Shown here in pieces: positions 1-9,412 of a DNA stretch of 64,000 bases (the stretch's first letter is position 1; every line of letters begins with the position of its first letter). This DNA comes from a bacterium. GTDB lineage: Bacteria > Spirochaetota > Leptospiria > Leptospirales > Leptonemataceae. Below the pieces are notes generated by a model. That model had not been told where the DNA came from and searched no databases. It saw only the letters and a list, made by a program, of their open reading frames with translations. The stretch covers positions 434,001 to 498,000 of the forward strand of contig JANSYA010000002.1 of the NCBI GenBank assembly GCA_024742665.1, read 5' to 3'. Position numbers and translations under genes: made by a program.

Positions 1-805
1 GGGAGCGCAGAGTTTCCAGGGCCAGCTCCTGCTGCGAAATTCGCGAGGTCACAAAGAACAGCCGGCCGTTTGTTAAGAGCGCTTCCCGGGCCATCGGCAA
101 TAAGGCTCCCGCCGTTTTACCGGTGCCGGTCGGCGCGGAGCACAGCAGACTGAGGCCGTCCCGGGCGACGCCCGCTACGTCCCGCAGCATCAGGGCCTGA
201 TCAGCCCGGGCCTGTTCGAACGGGAGACGCAGACTGCGCGCGGTGCTTTCGCGCCAGCGCGCCAGGGATTCTTCCCGGAGCACGCGCGCGATGACGCGTT
301 CCAGTCGTTCATAAAAGAGAGCCTCGAAAAGCGCGACATCCCATTCGATGGAAACAGCCCGCTCCGCGTCGTCGCGCACGGACGCGTAGACGACGTTGCC
401 GCCGGCGACTTTTTCGCCGGAACGTTCCAGAAGCAAACAGTAAAAGCCGCACTGCTCTTTATGCGAAACCTGCAGTTCGCAGAGATCGAGATCGGACGCG
501 CCCAGCACCACGCTTTTGATTTCCTCGACCAGCCAGCCGTCGTCCGTCGCGTGCATGCCGTCCAGGCGACCCTGCACAGTAATTTCGAAGTCGCGTACGA
601 CAAAGCCCTGGGAGAGCCAGACTTCTTTGCGGTAGCGATCCCGGGCGGCAACGGCCACCCGCCGCTCCAGCAGTCGCGCGTGCAATTCGCTGCCGGCCCG
701 GGCGCGAGCGGCGGCGGTCCAGCTCCAATCATCCTGAGGCTGCAGCTCCGCGGGCGCAATCAAATCGCGCACGTTCAAGCGCAGCTGCCGGCTCCCCCCT
801 TCCAT
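1..805 (-). CDS. Rad3/DinG-type DNA helicase with N-terminal PD-(D/E)XK nuclease domain (3' part outside window)
   Basis: Only the first 268 or so residues lie in the window; the frame stays open to base 1. The N-terminal part reads GRLDG, then VEEIKS about 14 residues later, then [13 protein letters not shown], which is the D, E-x-K and Q..Y pattern of Cas4/RecB-like PD-(D/E)XK nucleases. About 110 residues further comes [15 protein letters not shown], a Walker A of superfamily 2 helicases, followed by [11 protein letters not shown] (motif Ia-like). This order, nuclease then XPD/DinG-like helicase, is known for bacterial Rad3-related helicases thought to act in DNA repair. The start is uncertain: ATG at 805 is first but has no clear ribosome site; a GGAAGGGGGGAG tract follows it and a TTG or GTG start shortly downstream is possible. 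It is divergent from the 5-oxoprolinase. Confidence 0.75.
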   Translation of the reverse strand, partial: MEGGSRQLRLNVRDLIAPAELQPQDDWSWTAAARARAGSELHARLLERRVAVAARDRYRKEVWLSQGFVVRDFEITVQGRLDGMHATDDGWLVEEIKSVVLGASDLDLCELQVSHKEQCGFYCLLLERSGEKVAGGNVVYASVRDDAERAVSIEWDVALFEALFYERLERVIARVLREESLARWRESTARSLRLPFEQARADQALMLRDVAGVARDGLSLLCSAPTGTGKTAGALLPMAREALLTNGRLFFVTSRISQQELALETLRS

Positions 806-1003
806 ACATACACAAAAGCGACGCCCGGCCCGCGCGCAAGCAATCGCGAAAACATAACTTGCTTCAGCAGACGCCTCGCGCTGGGCTGTTCAAGACCCCG
901 GGATAAATCGCCCGCAGCATTCAAATGCCCGCCCGGCGCACATCCTGTGGGAATCACCGGCAGCGGCTCTGGCGGATTCACCGGAAAGGATCTGGATCAT
1001 CTT

Positions 1004-4000
1004 TTGGAAGCGACCGTAAATTCGAAGCCCGAAAATCAGACCGCGAATCATCGCGGGGCGGGCTGGCGCTTCTGGATCGATCGCGGCGGCACCTTCACCG
1101 ACGTCATCGGCCAAACGCCGGATGGCAAACTGCATACGCGCAAGCTGCTCTCCGAAAATCCGGAGCACTACGCTGACGCCGCCTTAGAGGGCATCGACCG
1201 GATTCGCCGGGAAAACGCCGCAGCCGATCTACCGATTCTTGAAGTTCGCATGGGAACGACAGTCGGCACGAACGCCCTGCTCGAACATTCCGGCGAACCG
1301 ACTCTACTGATCGTAACGCGGGGCTTCGAAGACGCGCTTTACATCGGCTACCAGAATCGCCCGCGTATTTTCGCGCTGAAAATCGAGCGACCGCGCATGC
1401 TCTACGCCGCGGTTCACGGAGTACCGGAACGCGTCACTGCCCGGGGCGAGATTCTACAGCCTCTGGACGCGACCCTGCTGGTGAACGAACTAAAACGCCT
1501 GCGATCCGAAAACGAACTCCAGGCCTGCGCGATTTGTTTTATGCATGCCAGCCGCTATCCCGCCCATGAAATCGCGGCCGGAAAGGCGGCGGAGCAGGCC
1601 GGCTTTCAGCAGATCTCGCTTTCGCATGAAGTCAGTCCGATGATCAAGCTGATTCGTCGCGGCGACACCGCGGTCGTCGACGCACATCTTTCGCCCAAAC
1701 TGGATCGCTATATTCAGGGAGTGAACGCCGGCCTCCAACTGCGCGGCGCTCCGCGATTATTTTTTATGCAGTCCCACGGCGGCCTGTGCGAAGCGTCGGC
1801 CTTTCGCGGACGCGACAGTCTTTTATCAGGACCGGCCGGCGGCGTCATCGGCGGCGTGGACCTGGGCCGGGCGGTGACCGGCGACGGCGAAGGCGATACT
1901 GAATCCGCGAAGCTGATCGGTTTCGACATGGGCGGGACCTCCACCGACGTCTGGCACTATGCCGGCGAATTAGAACGCGCCTTCGAGTGCGAAATCGGTG
2001 GAGCCCGGCTGCAAACTCCCGTGCTGCAGATTCACACCGTGGCGGCCGGCGGCGGCTCCGTGCTGGGCTTTGACGGCGAGCGCCTGCGGGTCGGGCCGCG
2101 TTCTTCCGGCGCGAACCCCGGTCCGCTGTCGTACGGGCGCGGCGGACCTCTGAGCTTAACTGATGCAAATGTATTATTAGGGCGCTTACAGCCCGATTTT
2201 TTCCCGCGGGTCTTCGGTCCGAACGCCGATCAGCCTCTGGATCGCGCGAAGGTCGAAGCCCGCTTCGCCGAGCTGGCCGGAGAAATCGGTCCGGAACTGA
2301 AGCCGCACGAACTGGCCGCCGGCTTCGTCGCTGTCGCCATCGAACACATGTCCGCCGCGATCAAAAAGATCTCCGTCCAGCGCGGTTATGATCCCGCCCA
2401 ATACAGCCTGTGCAGCTTCGGCGGCGCGGGCGGCCAGCACGCCTGCGCCATCGCGGAACGCCTGGGCATGACACGCATCCTCCTGCATCCCCTGGCGGGA
2501 GTGCTTTCCGCCTACGGCATGGGTGCCGCACGCCTGCGCGTTATCGAAGAACGAGCGGTACCGCCGGAACATGCAGCGTATCTTTCGCCTGATGGACGCG
2601 AAAGCGACCAGTCAAAGGAAAGCGATCAGCGCGATGCCATTGCGAAAATCGTAGCGGAGCTGCGGGAACGCGTGCGCGCCAAGCTCGCCGATCAAAGCGA
2701 CGGCCATCCCGAGTACGAAGTCCGCGCTCGACTGAAATACGCCGGCAACGACACCCTGCTTCCGGTCAAATTCGCCTCAGGCGAAAAGATGCGATCAGAG
2801 TTTGTCGGAAGCCATCGCCGATTGTTCGGCTTTGACCGCCCGGACGCAGAGCTGCTGCTGGACAGTCTGGTCGTCGAAGGCAGCGCCGGCACAGCAGATC
2901 GCGGCAGTGACAACGATCAAGACGATCAAGACGACCTGGACGATCCAGACCGTCGCGCCAGGCATTCTGAACGCGCCTCCGACAGTCCCACGACCGGCTC
3001 AGCGAACACCAGCGCGAAAGCCCCGCAGTTCGTGCCGGCCTATCGCACGCAGTCGCAGCGCGTCGAAGACACGCCGCTCTTTAATCGCGCCGAACTGTCG
3101 AGGGGACAGAGAATCGTCGGGCCGGCGATATTAATTTCCGCGACGGACACAGTCTGGATCGAAGCAGGATGGGAGGCCGTTCTGCTATCTGATAGCGACC
3201 AGGGAATCATTGAACTCCGCCGCGTCGCGCGCGAAGAACCCGCGGCGGCGAAATCGTCATCATCAACGAGCCCGGCTCCATCCGCAGGATCCGCGGCGCC
3301 AGCGCCATCCCGGCAACCCGCCGACAGGCGGGCCGACAGGCGGGCCGACCCCGTCGCGCTCGAAATCATGAACCACAGCTTTCGCTCGATCGCCGAAGAA
3401 ATGGGCCTGGTCCTGCAGCAAACCAGCATGTCCGTAAACATCAAAGAGCGGCTTGATTTTTCCTGCGCTCTCTTCGATCGCGAAGGCGCGCTCGTCGCGA
3501 ATGCCCCTCATATTCCCGTTCATCTCGGTTCGATGTCCGCGAGCGTGGACGCCGTCCGCGCAAAATTTTCCGAACCGGGCGCGATGCGAGCCGGCGACGC
3601 CTTCGTTCTGAATGCGCCCTATTCGCCGCCGGACGGAAAACGCTTACCGGGAGGCGGAACGCACCTGCCGGACATTACCGTCGTCACGCCGATCTTTACA
3701 GAAGACGATGCCGACAATGCTACTGATCATTTTCGATCGCCGCTATTTTTCGTCGCTTCGCGCGGCCACCACGCCGACGTCGGCGGAATTTCGCCGGGGT
3801 CTATGCCGGCCCACAGCACCCACATCGACGAAGAGGGCGTTTTGATTTATCCGACGCGGCTCTCTCAAAACGGCCGCGTTTTAGAAAGCGAGCTGCGCGA
3901 AATTTTTCTGACCGGGCCGCATCCCGCCCGCAATTTCGCGCAAAACCTGGCGGATCTGTCCGCCCAGATCGCGGCGAACGAACGCGGCGGCGCGCTGTTG

Positions 4001-4972
4001 CGCGAACTGGCCCGCGCTCACGGCGACGAATACGTGCTGGAATATATGCGTCACGTCCAGAGCAACGCCGCCCGGGCGGTCCGGGGCGCGATCGCGAAAC
4101 TAAACGACGGCGCGGCCAGCTGCACTCTCGACAACGGCCTGAAAATCCAGATCGCGATTTCCGTCGATCGCGGGCGTGAGCGGCTGCTCGTGGACTTCGC
4201 GGGCTCCTCCCCCGCCGATCGCAATAGCAATTTCAACGCGCCCCTGGCGGTGGTGTACGCGGCGCTAATATATGTTTTTCGCACATTAGTGCCTGACGAC
4301 GACGTGCCTCTCAACGCCGGCTGCCTGGAACCGATCGATTTAAAAATGCCGGACGACTGCTTCTTAAATCCGGCGCATCCCCGGGCAGTCGTGGCCGGCA
4401 ACGTGGAGACTTCCCAGGCATTGGTCGATTGTTTGTATGCGGCCCTTGGCGTCATGGCGGCCTCCCAGGGGACCATGAACAATCTCAGCTTCGGCGACCA
4501 CCGCTCGCAGTACTACGAAACCATCTGCGGCGGCAGCGGGGCCGGACCGGACTTCAACGGCTGCGACGCGGTCCAGACCCATATGACCAACTCGCGTCTG
4601 ACGGATCCCGAAGTGCTCGAAGATCGTTTTCCGGTTCTGCTGGAATCTTTTCACGTGCGTTCGGCCGATGGCGAAGGCGGCGGCGCGGGGCGCTTTCGCG
4701 GCGGGAACGGCGTGCGCCGGGAGCTTCGATTTCTCGAAGAGCTGGACGTTTCGATCCTCTCGAATCGCCGGGGAAAACAAAACGCGCCTCCAGGACTCGC
4801 CGGCGGCGCGGACGGCGCGCCGGGTCGCAATCGCTGGCTGAGAGCGGACGGCACTGAACGTGAACTGCCGGGCTCGACGCGCTTCAGGGCCGAGCCCGGT
4901 GACCGGGTGATTATCGAAACGCCCGGGGGCGGCGGCTACGGCCGGCCCGGAGCTCAAACATCTTCTGAATAA
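1004..4972 (+). CDS. 5-oxoprolinase, HyuA and HyuB halves fused in one chain
   Basis: ATP-dependent opening of 5-oxoproline to glutamate, or a related hydantoinase/oxoprolinase reaction, in the cytosol. The N-terminal half starts with [14 protein letters not shown] and has [11 protein letters not shown] and [13 protein letters not shown] (HyuA ATPase-fold motifs). The C-terminal half has [32 protein letters not shown] and a closing TPGGGGYG, all HyuB hallmarks. About 1,320 residues, near the 1,250-1,290 usual for the fused eukaryote-type enzyme. The halves are joined by an unusually long acidic and Ala/Ser/Pro linker (about nt 2900-3350) with two copies of ADRR. The open frame extends back to 461, but that part lies opposite the helicase gene and looks like shadow; I chose TTG at 1004, behind GGAAAGGA. 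GTG at 947 is an alternative. The substrate is not fixed by sequence. Confidence 0.88.
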   Translation: MEATVNSKPENQTANHRGAGWRFWIDRGGTFTDVIGQTPDGKLHTRKLLSENPEHYADAALEGIDRIRRENAAADLPILEVRMGTTVGTNALLEHSGEPTLLIVTRGFEDALYIGYQNRPRIFALKIERPRMLYAAVHGVPERVTARGEILQPLDATLLVNELKRLRSENELQACAICFMHASRYPAHEIAAGKAAEQAGFQQISLSHEVSPMIKLIRRGDTAVVDAHLSPKLDRYIQGVNAGLQLRGAPRLFFMQSHGGLCEASAFRGRDSLLSGPAGGVIGGVDLGRAVTGDGEGDTESAKLIGFDMGGTSTDVWHYAGELERAFECEIGGARLQTPVLQIHTVAAGGGSVLGFDGERLRVGPRSSGANPGPLSYGRGGPLSLTDANVLLGRLQPDFFPRVFGPNADQPLDRAKVEARFAELAGEIGPELKPHELAAGFVAVAIEHMSAAIKKISVQRGYDPAQYSLCSFGGAGGQHACAIAERLGMTRILLHPLAGVLSAYGMGAARLRVIEERAVPPEHAAYLSPDGRESDQSKESDQRDAIAKIVAELRERVRAKLADQSDGHPEYEVRARLKYAGNDTLLPVKFASGEKMRSEFVGSHRRLFGFDRPDAELLLDSLVVEGSAGTADRGSDNDQDDQDDLDDPDRRARHSERASDSPTTGSANTSAKAPQFVPAYRTQSQRVEDTPLFNRAELSRGQRIVGPAILISATDTVWIEAGWEAVLLSDSDQGIIELRRVAREEPAAAKSSSSTSPAPSAGSAAPAPSRQPADRRADRRADPVALEIMNHSFRSIAEEMGLVLQQTSMSVNIKERLDFSCALFDREGALVANAPHIPVHLGSMSASVDAVRAKFSEPGAMRAGDAFVLNAPYSPPDGKRLPGGGTHLPDITVVTPIFTEDDADNATDHFRSPLFFVASRGHHADVGGISPGSMPAHSTHIDEEGVLIYPTRLSQNGRVLESELREIFLTGPHPARNFAQNLADLSAQIAANERGGALLRELARAHGDEYVLEYMRHVQSNAARAVRGAIAKLNDGAASCTLDNGLKIQIAISVDRGRERLLVDFAGSSPADRNSNFNAPLAVVYAALIYVFRTLVPDDDVPLNAGCLEPIDLKMPDDCFLNPAHPRAVVAGNVETSQALVDCLYAALGVMAASQGTMNNLSFGDHRSQYYETICGGSGAGPDFNGCDAVQTHMTNSRLTDPEVLEDRFPVLLESFHVRSADGEGGGAGRFRGGNGVRRELRFLEELDVSILSNRRGKQNAPPGLAGGADGAPGRNRWLRADGTERELPGSTRFRAEPGDRVIIETPGGGGYGRPGAQTSSE

Positions 4973-5018
4973 ATCTTAGCCGGCATTCGTTACGCCGCGC
5001 CTGAAGCTCGAACGCGAA

Positions 5019-6983
5019 TCAAGGAGCCGCCATCAGACGCGTGCGGGCGCGAATCACACGATCGCCGCGCTTGAATTCGATGGCGTATTCTTTTTGAGCT
5101 GAAGCGTCTCCGAGAAATTCCATATAGTCGCTGATGTCGCGAATTTCCCTGCCGCCGATTTTTACGATCACGTCTCCGGCACGCAGACCGGCGCGTTTCA
5201 CCGGAGCGTCATCGCGCACGTCCGAGACTTCCAGTCCGCCGGCGTCCCGACTGTAGTCGCCGGGCATGATTCCAAGACGAACGCGAAACTCGAAATCGGT
5301 GCGGGCGGCTTCGGCCGGCGCCCGGCGATAGGCGAGCGGCCTCGCGGAGGAATCGCTCACGGCCGCTGCTTCCAGCTGCGCCAGACCCAGCACGATGCGA
5401 CCGGTCATTTCGGTAACGTTCTTCAGGCCTGCGAAATTCAGCAGGTGCGCGTCGTCTTCCGATGTGTGATATTCACGATGGCCGCCGGTAAAAAGAAAGG
5501 CGACCGGAATTCGCTCGGTATAAAAGGCGCTGTGATCGCTCGGCCCGCCGCCGCCCTTGACCAACCGCAGTTCGATGTCGTCGGCGAAGTCGGTCTCCGC
5601 GAAAGCCTCGCGAATGATGGCGCCCCAGCGCGGGTCGGCGGTTTGCTCGCCCTGCACGCTGAGTCCTTTGCTGGCTCGCAGCCGGCCCACCATGTCCAGA
5701 TTGAGCATCGCCGCAGCGCGATTAGCGGGCAGCGTTTTCGATTTTGTAAAATGACGGGCGCCGAAGAGCCCCCGCTCCTCGGCGTCGAAGTGTAAAAATA
5801 AAACGTTCACGCCTTCCGGAACGCGCGCGAGCGTCCCGCCTACCAATGAATCCGACTTCGCGGCTTCAGATGTCGATGAAGATTCCGGGACTGAGCCGCC
5901 CTGCGTTCCCGCGAGTTGATCCTGAGCCCGTAGCTGCAGCGCCAGCTCCAGGACGGCGGCCGTCCCGGAAGCGTTATCGTCGGCCCCGTTGTGAATCTGG
6001 CCTTTGCCGCGCAGACTGGAAAACGCGCCGTTGCCGATGTGATCGAAGTGCGCGCCGACGATGATCACGCGTTCCTCCGGCTGCGGCGGTCGCAGATAGG
6101 CCCCGACGTTGTAGCCCTTTAGCTCGCGTTCGCGAAAGCGCGTCGCCATTTCGACCTTTGCCAGCACGCGACCGATGCCGCCGGAAGCGCCCGGACTGCG
6201 CGCCTCGGTATCGCGCATACGCGTTTCCAAATCCTGGAGAAAGTCGTAGCTGCGAAAGATGTCTTCGGCTTCGACAAAAACCGCCGGCGTGGTGCGCGAG
6301 CCGGCGGCCCCCAGATCAGTCGGCGAAGGCGCAGGGAAACCTTTGCGGCCCATAAAAACGACGCCGGCAAGTTTGCGTTTCACCAGATTTTCGTACTTCG
6401 CGCGAAACGAAATTTCGCGGCGAAAGCGCGGATCTTTATCGCCGCCTGGTCCATGGCGCAAACACAGCGCGATCTTGCCTTCTAAATCCGCCGCCGGAAT
6501 GCCCGCGAAATCGTTCCAGCCCTTCGCTTCCAGACAAAATCCCAGAAAGATAAGTTCGCCGCCCGCTTCGCCCGCGTATCCGAGCGGCAATGGAATTACT
6601 TTACCCGGCGCCTGAAAATCATCGCCTGCGCCTTTCGCCGGCCGCAGATAGCTGCCGGACTCAATTTCAATGCCGCCCTGAAAGCCAAACTCTTGAAAGT
6701 ACGACTGTCCGGCGCGCGACGCGTTGGGAAAGGCGGGCGCCAGACCGGCCCGCTGATAACGGCGTGCGATAAAGGCGGCAGCCTGACGAGCGTAGGTCGT
6801 GCCGGACTCGCGGCCGCGATAGGCGTCATCGCTCAGAGTATTTACATAGGCACGTAGATCGTCGACGTGAATTTCGGAGCGTTCGCCGGCGCAGGCCGCC
6901 GCGGAAAGCAGAAGACCGCAGGCCAGGACCGCAAGGATTCCGGCACGCATTGGATTTTCAAATTCATAGCGAAGGTTTTGCAT
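5019..6983 (-). CDS. Secreted M28-family zinc aminopeptidase with PA-like insert and C-terminal PDZ domain
   Basis: Likely cleaves peptides in the periplasm or at the cell surface. The N-terminus has a short charged part and a hydrophobic stretch (residues 14-31) ending LLLSAAACAG, so a signal peptide; the Cys could serve as a loose spirochaete-type lipobox. Zinc ligands of M28 peptidases are visible: AHFDH (about 312), NGADDNASG (335), DAEERG (402-403), LDMVGR (430) and YHTSEDD (about 505). Residues 130-250 look like a protease-associated insert. The last 85 residues (RAGLRAGDVIVKIGG) form a PDZ domain, probably for substrate or partner binding. ATG at 6983 is preceded by GAGG at good spacing; ATG at 6950 is an alternative. 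A Ser-rich linker (about 355-385) interrupts the catalytic domain before the EE motif. Confidence 0.88.
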   Translation of the reverse strand: MQNLRYEFENPMRAGILAVLACGLLLSAAACAGERSEIHVDDLRAYVNTLSDDAYRGRESGTTYARQAAAFIARRYQRAGLAPAFPNASRAGQSYFQEFGFQGGIEIESGSYLRPAKGAGDDFQAPGKVIPLPLGYAGEAGGELIFLGFCLEAKGWNDFAGIPAADLEGKIALCLRHGPGGDKDPRFRREISFRAKYENLVKRKLAGVVFMGRKGFPAPSPTDLGAAGSRTTPAVFVEAEDIFRSYDFLQDLETRMRDTEARSPGASGGIGRVLAKVEMATRFRERELKGYNVGAYLRPPQPEERVIIVGAHFDHIGNGAFSSLRGKGQIHNGADDNASGTAAVLELALQLRAQDQLAGTQGGSVPESSSTSEAAKSDSLVGGTLARVPEGVNVLFLHFDAEERGLFGARHFTKSKTLPANRAAAMLNLDMVGRLRASKGLSVQGEQTADPRWGAIIREAFAETDFADDIELRLVKGGGGPSDHSAFYTERIPVAFLFTGGHREYHTSEDDAHLLNFAGLKNVTEMTGRIVLGLAQLEAAAVSDSSARPLAYRRAPAEAARTDFEFRVRLGIMPGDYSRDAGGLEVSDVRDDAPVKRAGLRAGDVIVKIGGREIRDISDYMEFLGDASAQKEYAIEFKRGDRVIRARTRLMAAP

Positions 6984-7085
6984 CTCATGCCTCGCATTCC
7001 AGAGCGTCGAGGGCTTCGCTCTGATGGACTGCTCTGGTTTACTATAGATTTAGACTGTTCGATGTTTACGCGAAACTAAAATCGT

Positions 7086-8441
7086 TCAACCCGGCTCGAT
7101 GGATCGCAGGCGCAGTGCGAAAAGCAGAGTCACCAATAAAAGCGCGCCGATTAATAGATAAGTCATATCGGAGCCGAACGTCCAGTAGGCATAGGCGCCG
7201 GCCAGGGGACCTATGGTTCTGCCCAGAGATCCGGCCGAGCGCAGGAGCCCCAGAGACACGCCCTGTTTATCCGCGGCGACCGCCAGGCTCGCGAGCCCCG
7301 CGATCGCGGGCTGAATCAGAGCCGCGCCGATCGACACGGGCAAGAGCACCGCCAGAGCCAGGGGCACCGAAGGCGCGACGCGGGCCAGTAAGTACATCGG
7401 AATCGGCATGAGCGCGAGACCGATCAACAGCATGGGCTTCGCATGCATACGCTTCGAGAGAACCCGCACCAGCCCGCCCTGTCCGAGCACGAGCACGACG
7501 CCCATGTACAAAAAGATCAGCCCGATCTCGGGCGGCGTCAGGCCGAACTCCAGCTTAAATAAAAACGTAAACGAAAACTCGTAGGCGGCGAAGACGATCA
7601 CGTACAGAAAATTCACGAGCAGAATCGGACCGAAAGCCGGTTCGCGCAGGCTGCGTAAAAACAGGGTAATCGGATTTTCAATCCAGACGTGACCGCCGCC
7701 CGCGCGTTCGCTCAGAGTCTCGGAGAAATACACGAAATTCAAAACCGCGCTGAGCAAAGACAGAACAAATGCGGCCAGAGCCGGCGCGGAAAAGATATGC
7801 AAAATTCCGGGCGCCACAGCCCGAAGGTCTTCGCCGAAGATCGCCGCCAGTCCGCCGATGGCCGGCCCGAGTATAAAACCCATGCCGAAGGCCGCACCGA
7901 CCATACCCATCGCGCGAGTCCGATCCTCCGGAGACGTAATGTCCGCCATCGCCGCCGAGGCGACGCCCATATTGCCCGACATGACGCCGCCGATCACACG
8001 CGATACGATAAACAGAGTAAAGCTCTGCGAAAGGAACCAGACCAGATACGAAACCGTCAGCCCCACGCTCGTAATCAAAAGCACTCTTCGCCGGCCCAGA
8101 CGGTCCGACAGGCGGCCCCAGTAGGGCGCGGTCAAAAATTGCAGCAGCGAATAGAGCGACGCAAGAATCCCACCCAGCACGACGATCAGCAGAGAACCGA
8201 CTGCGTAGCCGCCGGCGTCTTTCGCGGCCTCGCCGGTTTCGAAGGTTCGAGGCAGCGTCGTCTCAATGAACTGACCCAGCGCGATCAACCAGAGGTCGAT
8301 CGGCAGGCCTACAGCCTGGCGCAGGTAGTGCTCCAGCAGATCGGGGATCAGCGGAAAAATCAGGGTGAATCCCAGCAAGTCGAGGAACAAAATCAGCAGC
8401 AATAACGCCTTGTTTCTATTGCTATTTGGAGCGCCGGGCAT
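7086..8441 (-). CDS. Major facilitator superfamily transporter, TetA-like drug/proton antiporter type
   Basis: Inner-membrane carrier with about 12 hydrophobic segments over 451 residues. The loop between segments 2 and 3 has GRLSDRLGRRRVLL, the MFS motif A typical of the TetA/multidrug efflux branch, and RVIGGVMSGNMGVASAAMAD plus GAAFGMGFILGPAIGG is the motif C (antiporter) region in segment 5. There is an extended first periplasmic loop (about residues 45-85). The substrate cannot be told from the sequence. The start codon at 8441 lies only 81 bp from the start of the divergent ATPase-fold gene, so both promoters must share this short space. It is separated from the M28 gene upstream on the same strand by about 100 bp. 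Confidence 0.85.
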   Translation of the reverse strand: MPGAPNSNRNKALLLLILFLDLLGFTLIFPLIPDLLEHYLRQAVGLPIDLWLIALGQFIETTLPRTFETGEAAKDAGGYAVGSLLIVVLGGILASLYSLLQFLTAPYWGRLSDRLGRRRVLLITSVGLTVSYLVWFLSQSFTLFIVSRVIGGVMSGNMGVASAAMADITSPEDRTRAMGMVGAAFGMGFILGPAIGGLAAIFGEDLRAVAPGILHIFSAPALAAFVLSLLSAVLNFVYFSETLSERAGGGHVWIENPITLFLRSLREPAFGPILLVNFLYVIVFAAYEFSFTFLFKLEFGLTPPEIGLIFLYMGVVLVLGQGGLVRVLSKRMHAKPMLLIGLALMPIPMYLLARVAPSVPLALAVLLPVSIGAALIQPAIAGLASLAVAADKQGVSLGLLRSAGSLGRTIGPLAGAYAYWTFGSDMTYLLIGALLLVTLLFALRLRSIEPG

Positions 8442-8507
8442 ACACCATTTTGAAATATGTCTCCCTGCTTAATACTAAAAAAATAGTTGTGTCCCCCGCC
8501 GCAAACG

Positions 8508-8555
8508 GCGCTTCGAGTTTGATGTCAGCTGCAGACGCCATCAAACTCGAAGCGC
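8508..8555. promoter_or_regulatory. 17-bp perfect inverted repeat over the start codon of the ATPase-like gene
   Basis: The arm GCGCTTCGAGTTTGATG (8508-8524) is repeated as its exact reverse complement at 8539-8555, with a 14-base loop. The ATG proposed for the downstream gene (8522-8524) is the last triplet of the left arm. In RNA the start codon and its upstream region would be buried in a strong hairpin; in DNA the element could be a dyad operator. The right arm is coding (AIKLEAL). Confidence 0.6.
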
Positions 8556-9364
8556 TTGAAACGCAGGACCAGGTACTATCGATCGGCCGGGACTATATTC
8601 CGGGCGTAGAAAATCGGCTGCGTAGCACGATCTATGCGCTCTTCAATGAGACCGGCTACGCGGAAGGCTCGGACATCGGCGATCGGGAGCTCCTGGCGGA
8701 GGCGGTATTCTGGTCGACGGGCGAATTGATCAACAACGCGAACAAGGCCAACAATCGCTGGGCGGTTTTACGTCAGGCTTTGCATCAGAAGATCAAAAAA
8801 CAAAACCCCGGCACCGAAGATCAGGCGATCTACAAAGATATCGACTACGCGATCCAGCATAACCAGACCGATCTCTTAAACAAATACGGCCTGGCGAATA
8901 TCGATCTCACCGCTTCCATCCTGCGGCTGATCGAAATGCACAAAACGAACTCCTTCGCCCTCAGCGAAAAATTCGGCAAGAAGATCGACCTGACCCTGCG
9001 CGTTCGCACGAAAGGCGACCAGCGTTTGTTGATCTTAAATGTTATCAACAATTCGCCGATGACGGTCGTAGACAAGAATCGCATCGAGTACAATCTCGAA
9101 AAGATCAAAGAGGATTTGATCGACGCGAATCGCAATCCGTACGAAGCCGCCGTTCAACTTTACGATAAAATGGAAGACCACGCTGGCGGCGGATTCGGTG
9201 CCGGTCTGCGCAGTATCGTTTTGTTTCTGAAAGAAGGCTATCGTCCCTTCGATACCGAAATCATGTTTTCGCGTCTGATTCAATATCGTTCCGCCGGCAA
9301 CAGCACGATCTTTTCAGTGGAACTGCCGATCCCCGCGGCCTCCGCCGAAGCGTCCGGAGAATAA
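8522..9364 (+). CDS. GHKL/HATPase-like protein of unknown function
   Basis: A soluble protein of 280 residues. Two features recall a Bergerat-fold (GHKL) ATP-binding site: an N-box-like helix STGELINNANKANNRW (about residues 65-80) and a glycine-rich GGGFGAGLRSI (about 222-232), followed by a final beta strand TIFSVELPI as in histidine-kinase ATPase domains. No phosphoacceptor histidine helix, membrane segment or receiver is seen, so it is more likely an anti-sigma- or partner-binding ATPase than a full kinase. I chose ATG at 8522 (MSAADAIKLE) because the longer frame from 8426 would overlap the divergent MFS start. A 17-bp perfect inverted repeat covers this start. A longer product from 8426 cannot be excluded. 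Confidence 0.6.
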   Translation: MSAADAIKLEALETQDQVLSIGRDYIPGVENRLRSTIYALFNETGYAEGSDIGDRELLAEAVFWSTGELINNANKANNRWAVLRQALHQKIKKQNPGTEDQAIYKDIDYAIQHNQTDLLNKYGLANIDLTASILRLIEMHKTNSFALSEKFGKKIDLTLRVRTKGDQRLLILNVINNSPMTVVDKNRIEYNLEKIKEDLIDANRNPYEAAVQLYDKMEDHAGGGFGAGLRSIVLFLKEGYRPFDTEIMFSRLIQYRSAGNSTIFSVELPIPAASAEASGE

Positions 9365-9412
9365 CTCCGCGGCGAAACGCCATTTCGTCGGAGCGCTGGC
9401 GCAGCGAATTCT

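Noticed and set aside
461..1003. 5' extension of the 5-oxoprolinase frame
   Set aside because: It lies mainly opposite the helicase gene and has no family similarity; conserved sequence begins near 1065.
8426..8521. Longer start for the ATPase-like gene
   Set aside because: It would overlap the start of the divergent MFS gene and leave no promoter; kept only as an alternative.
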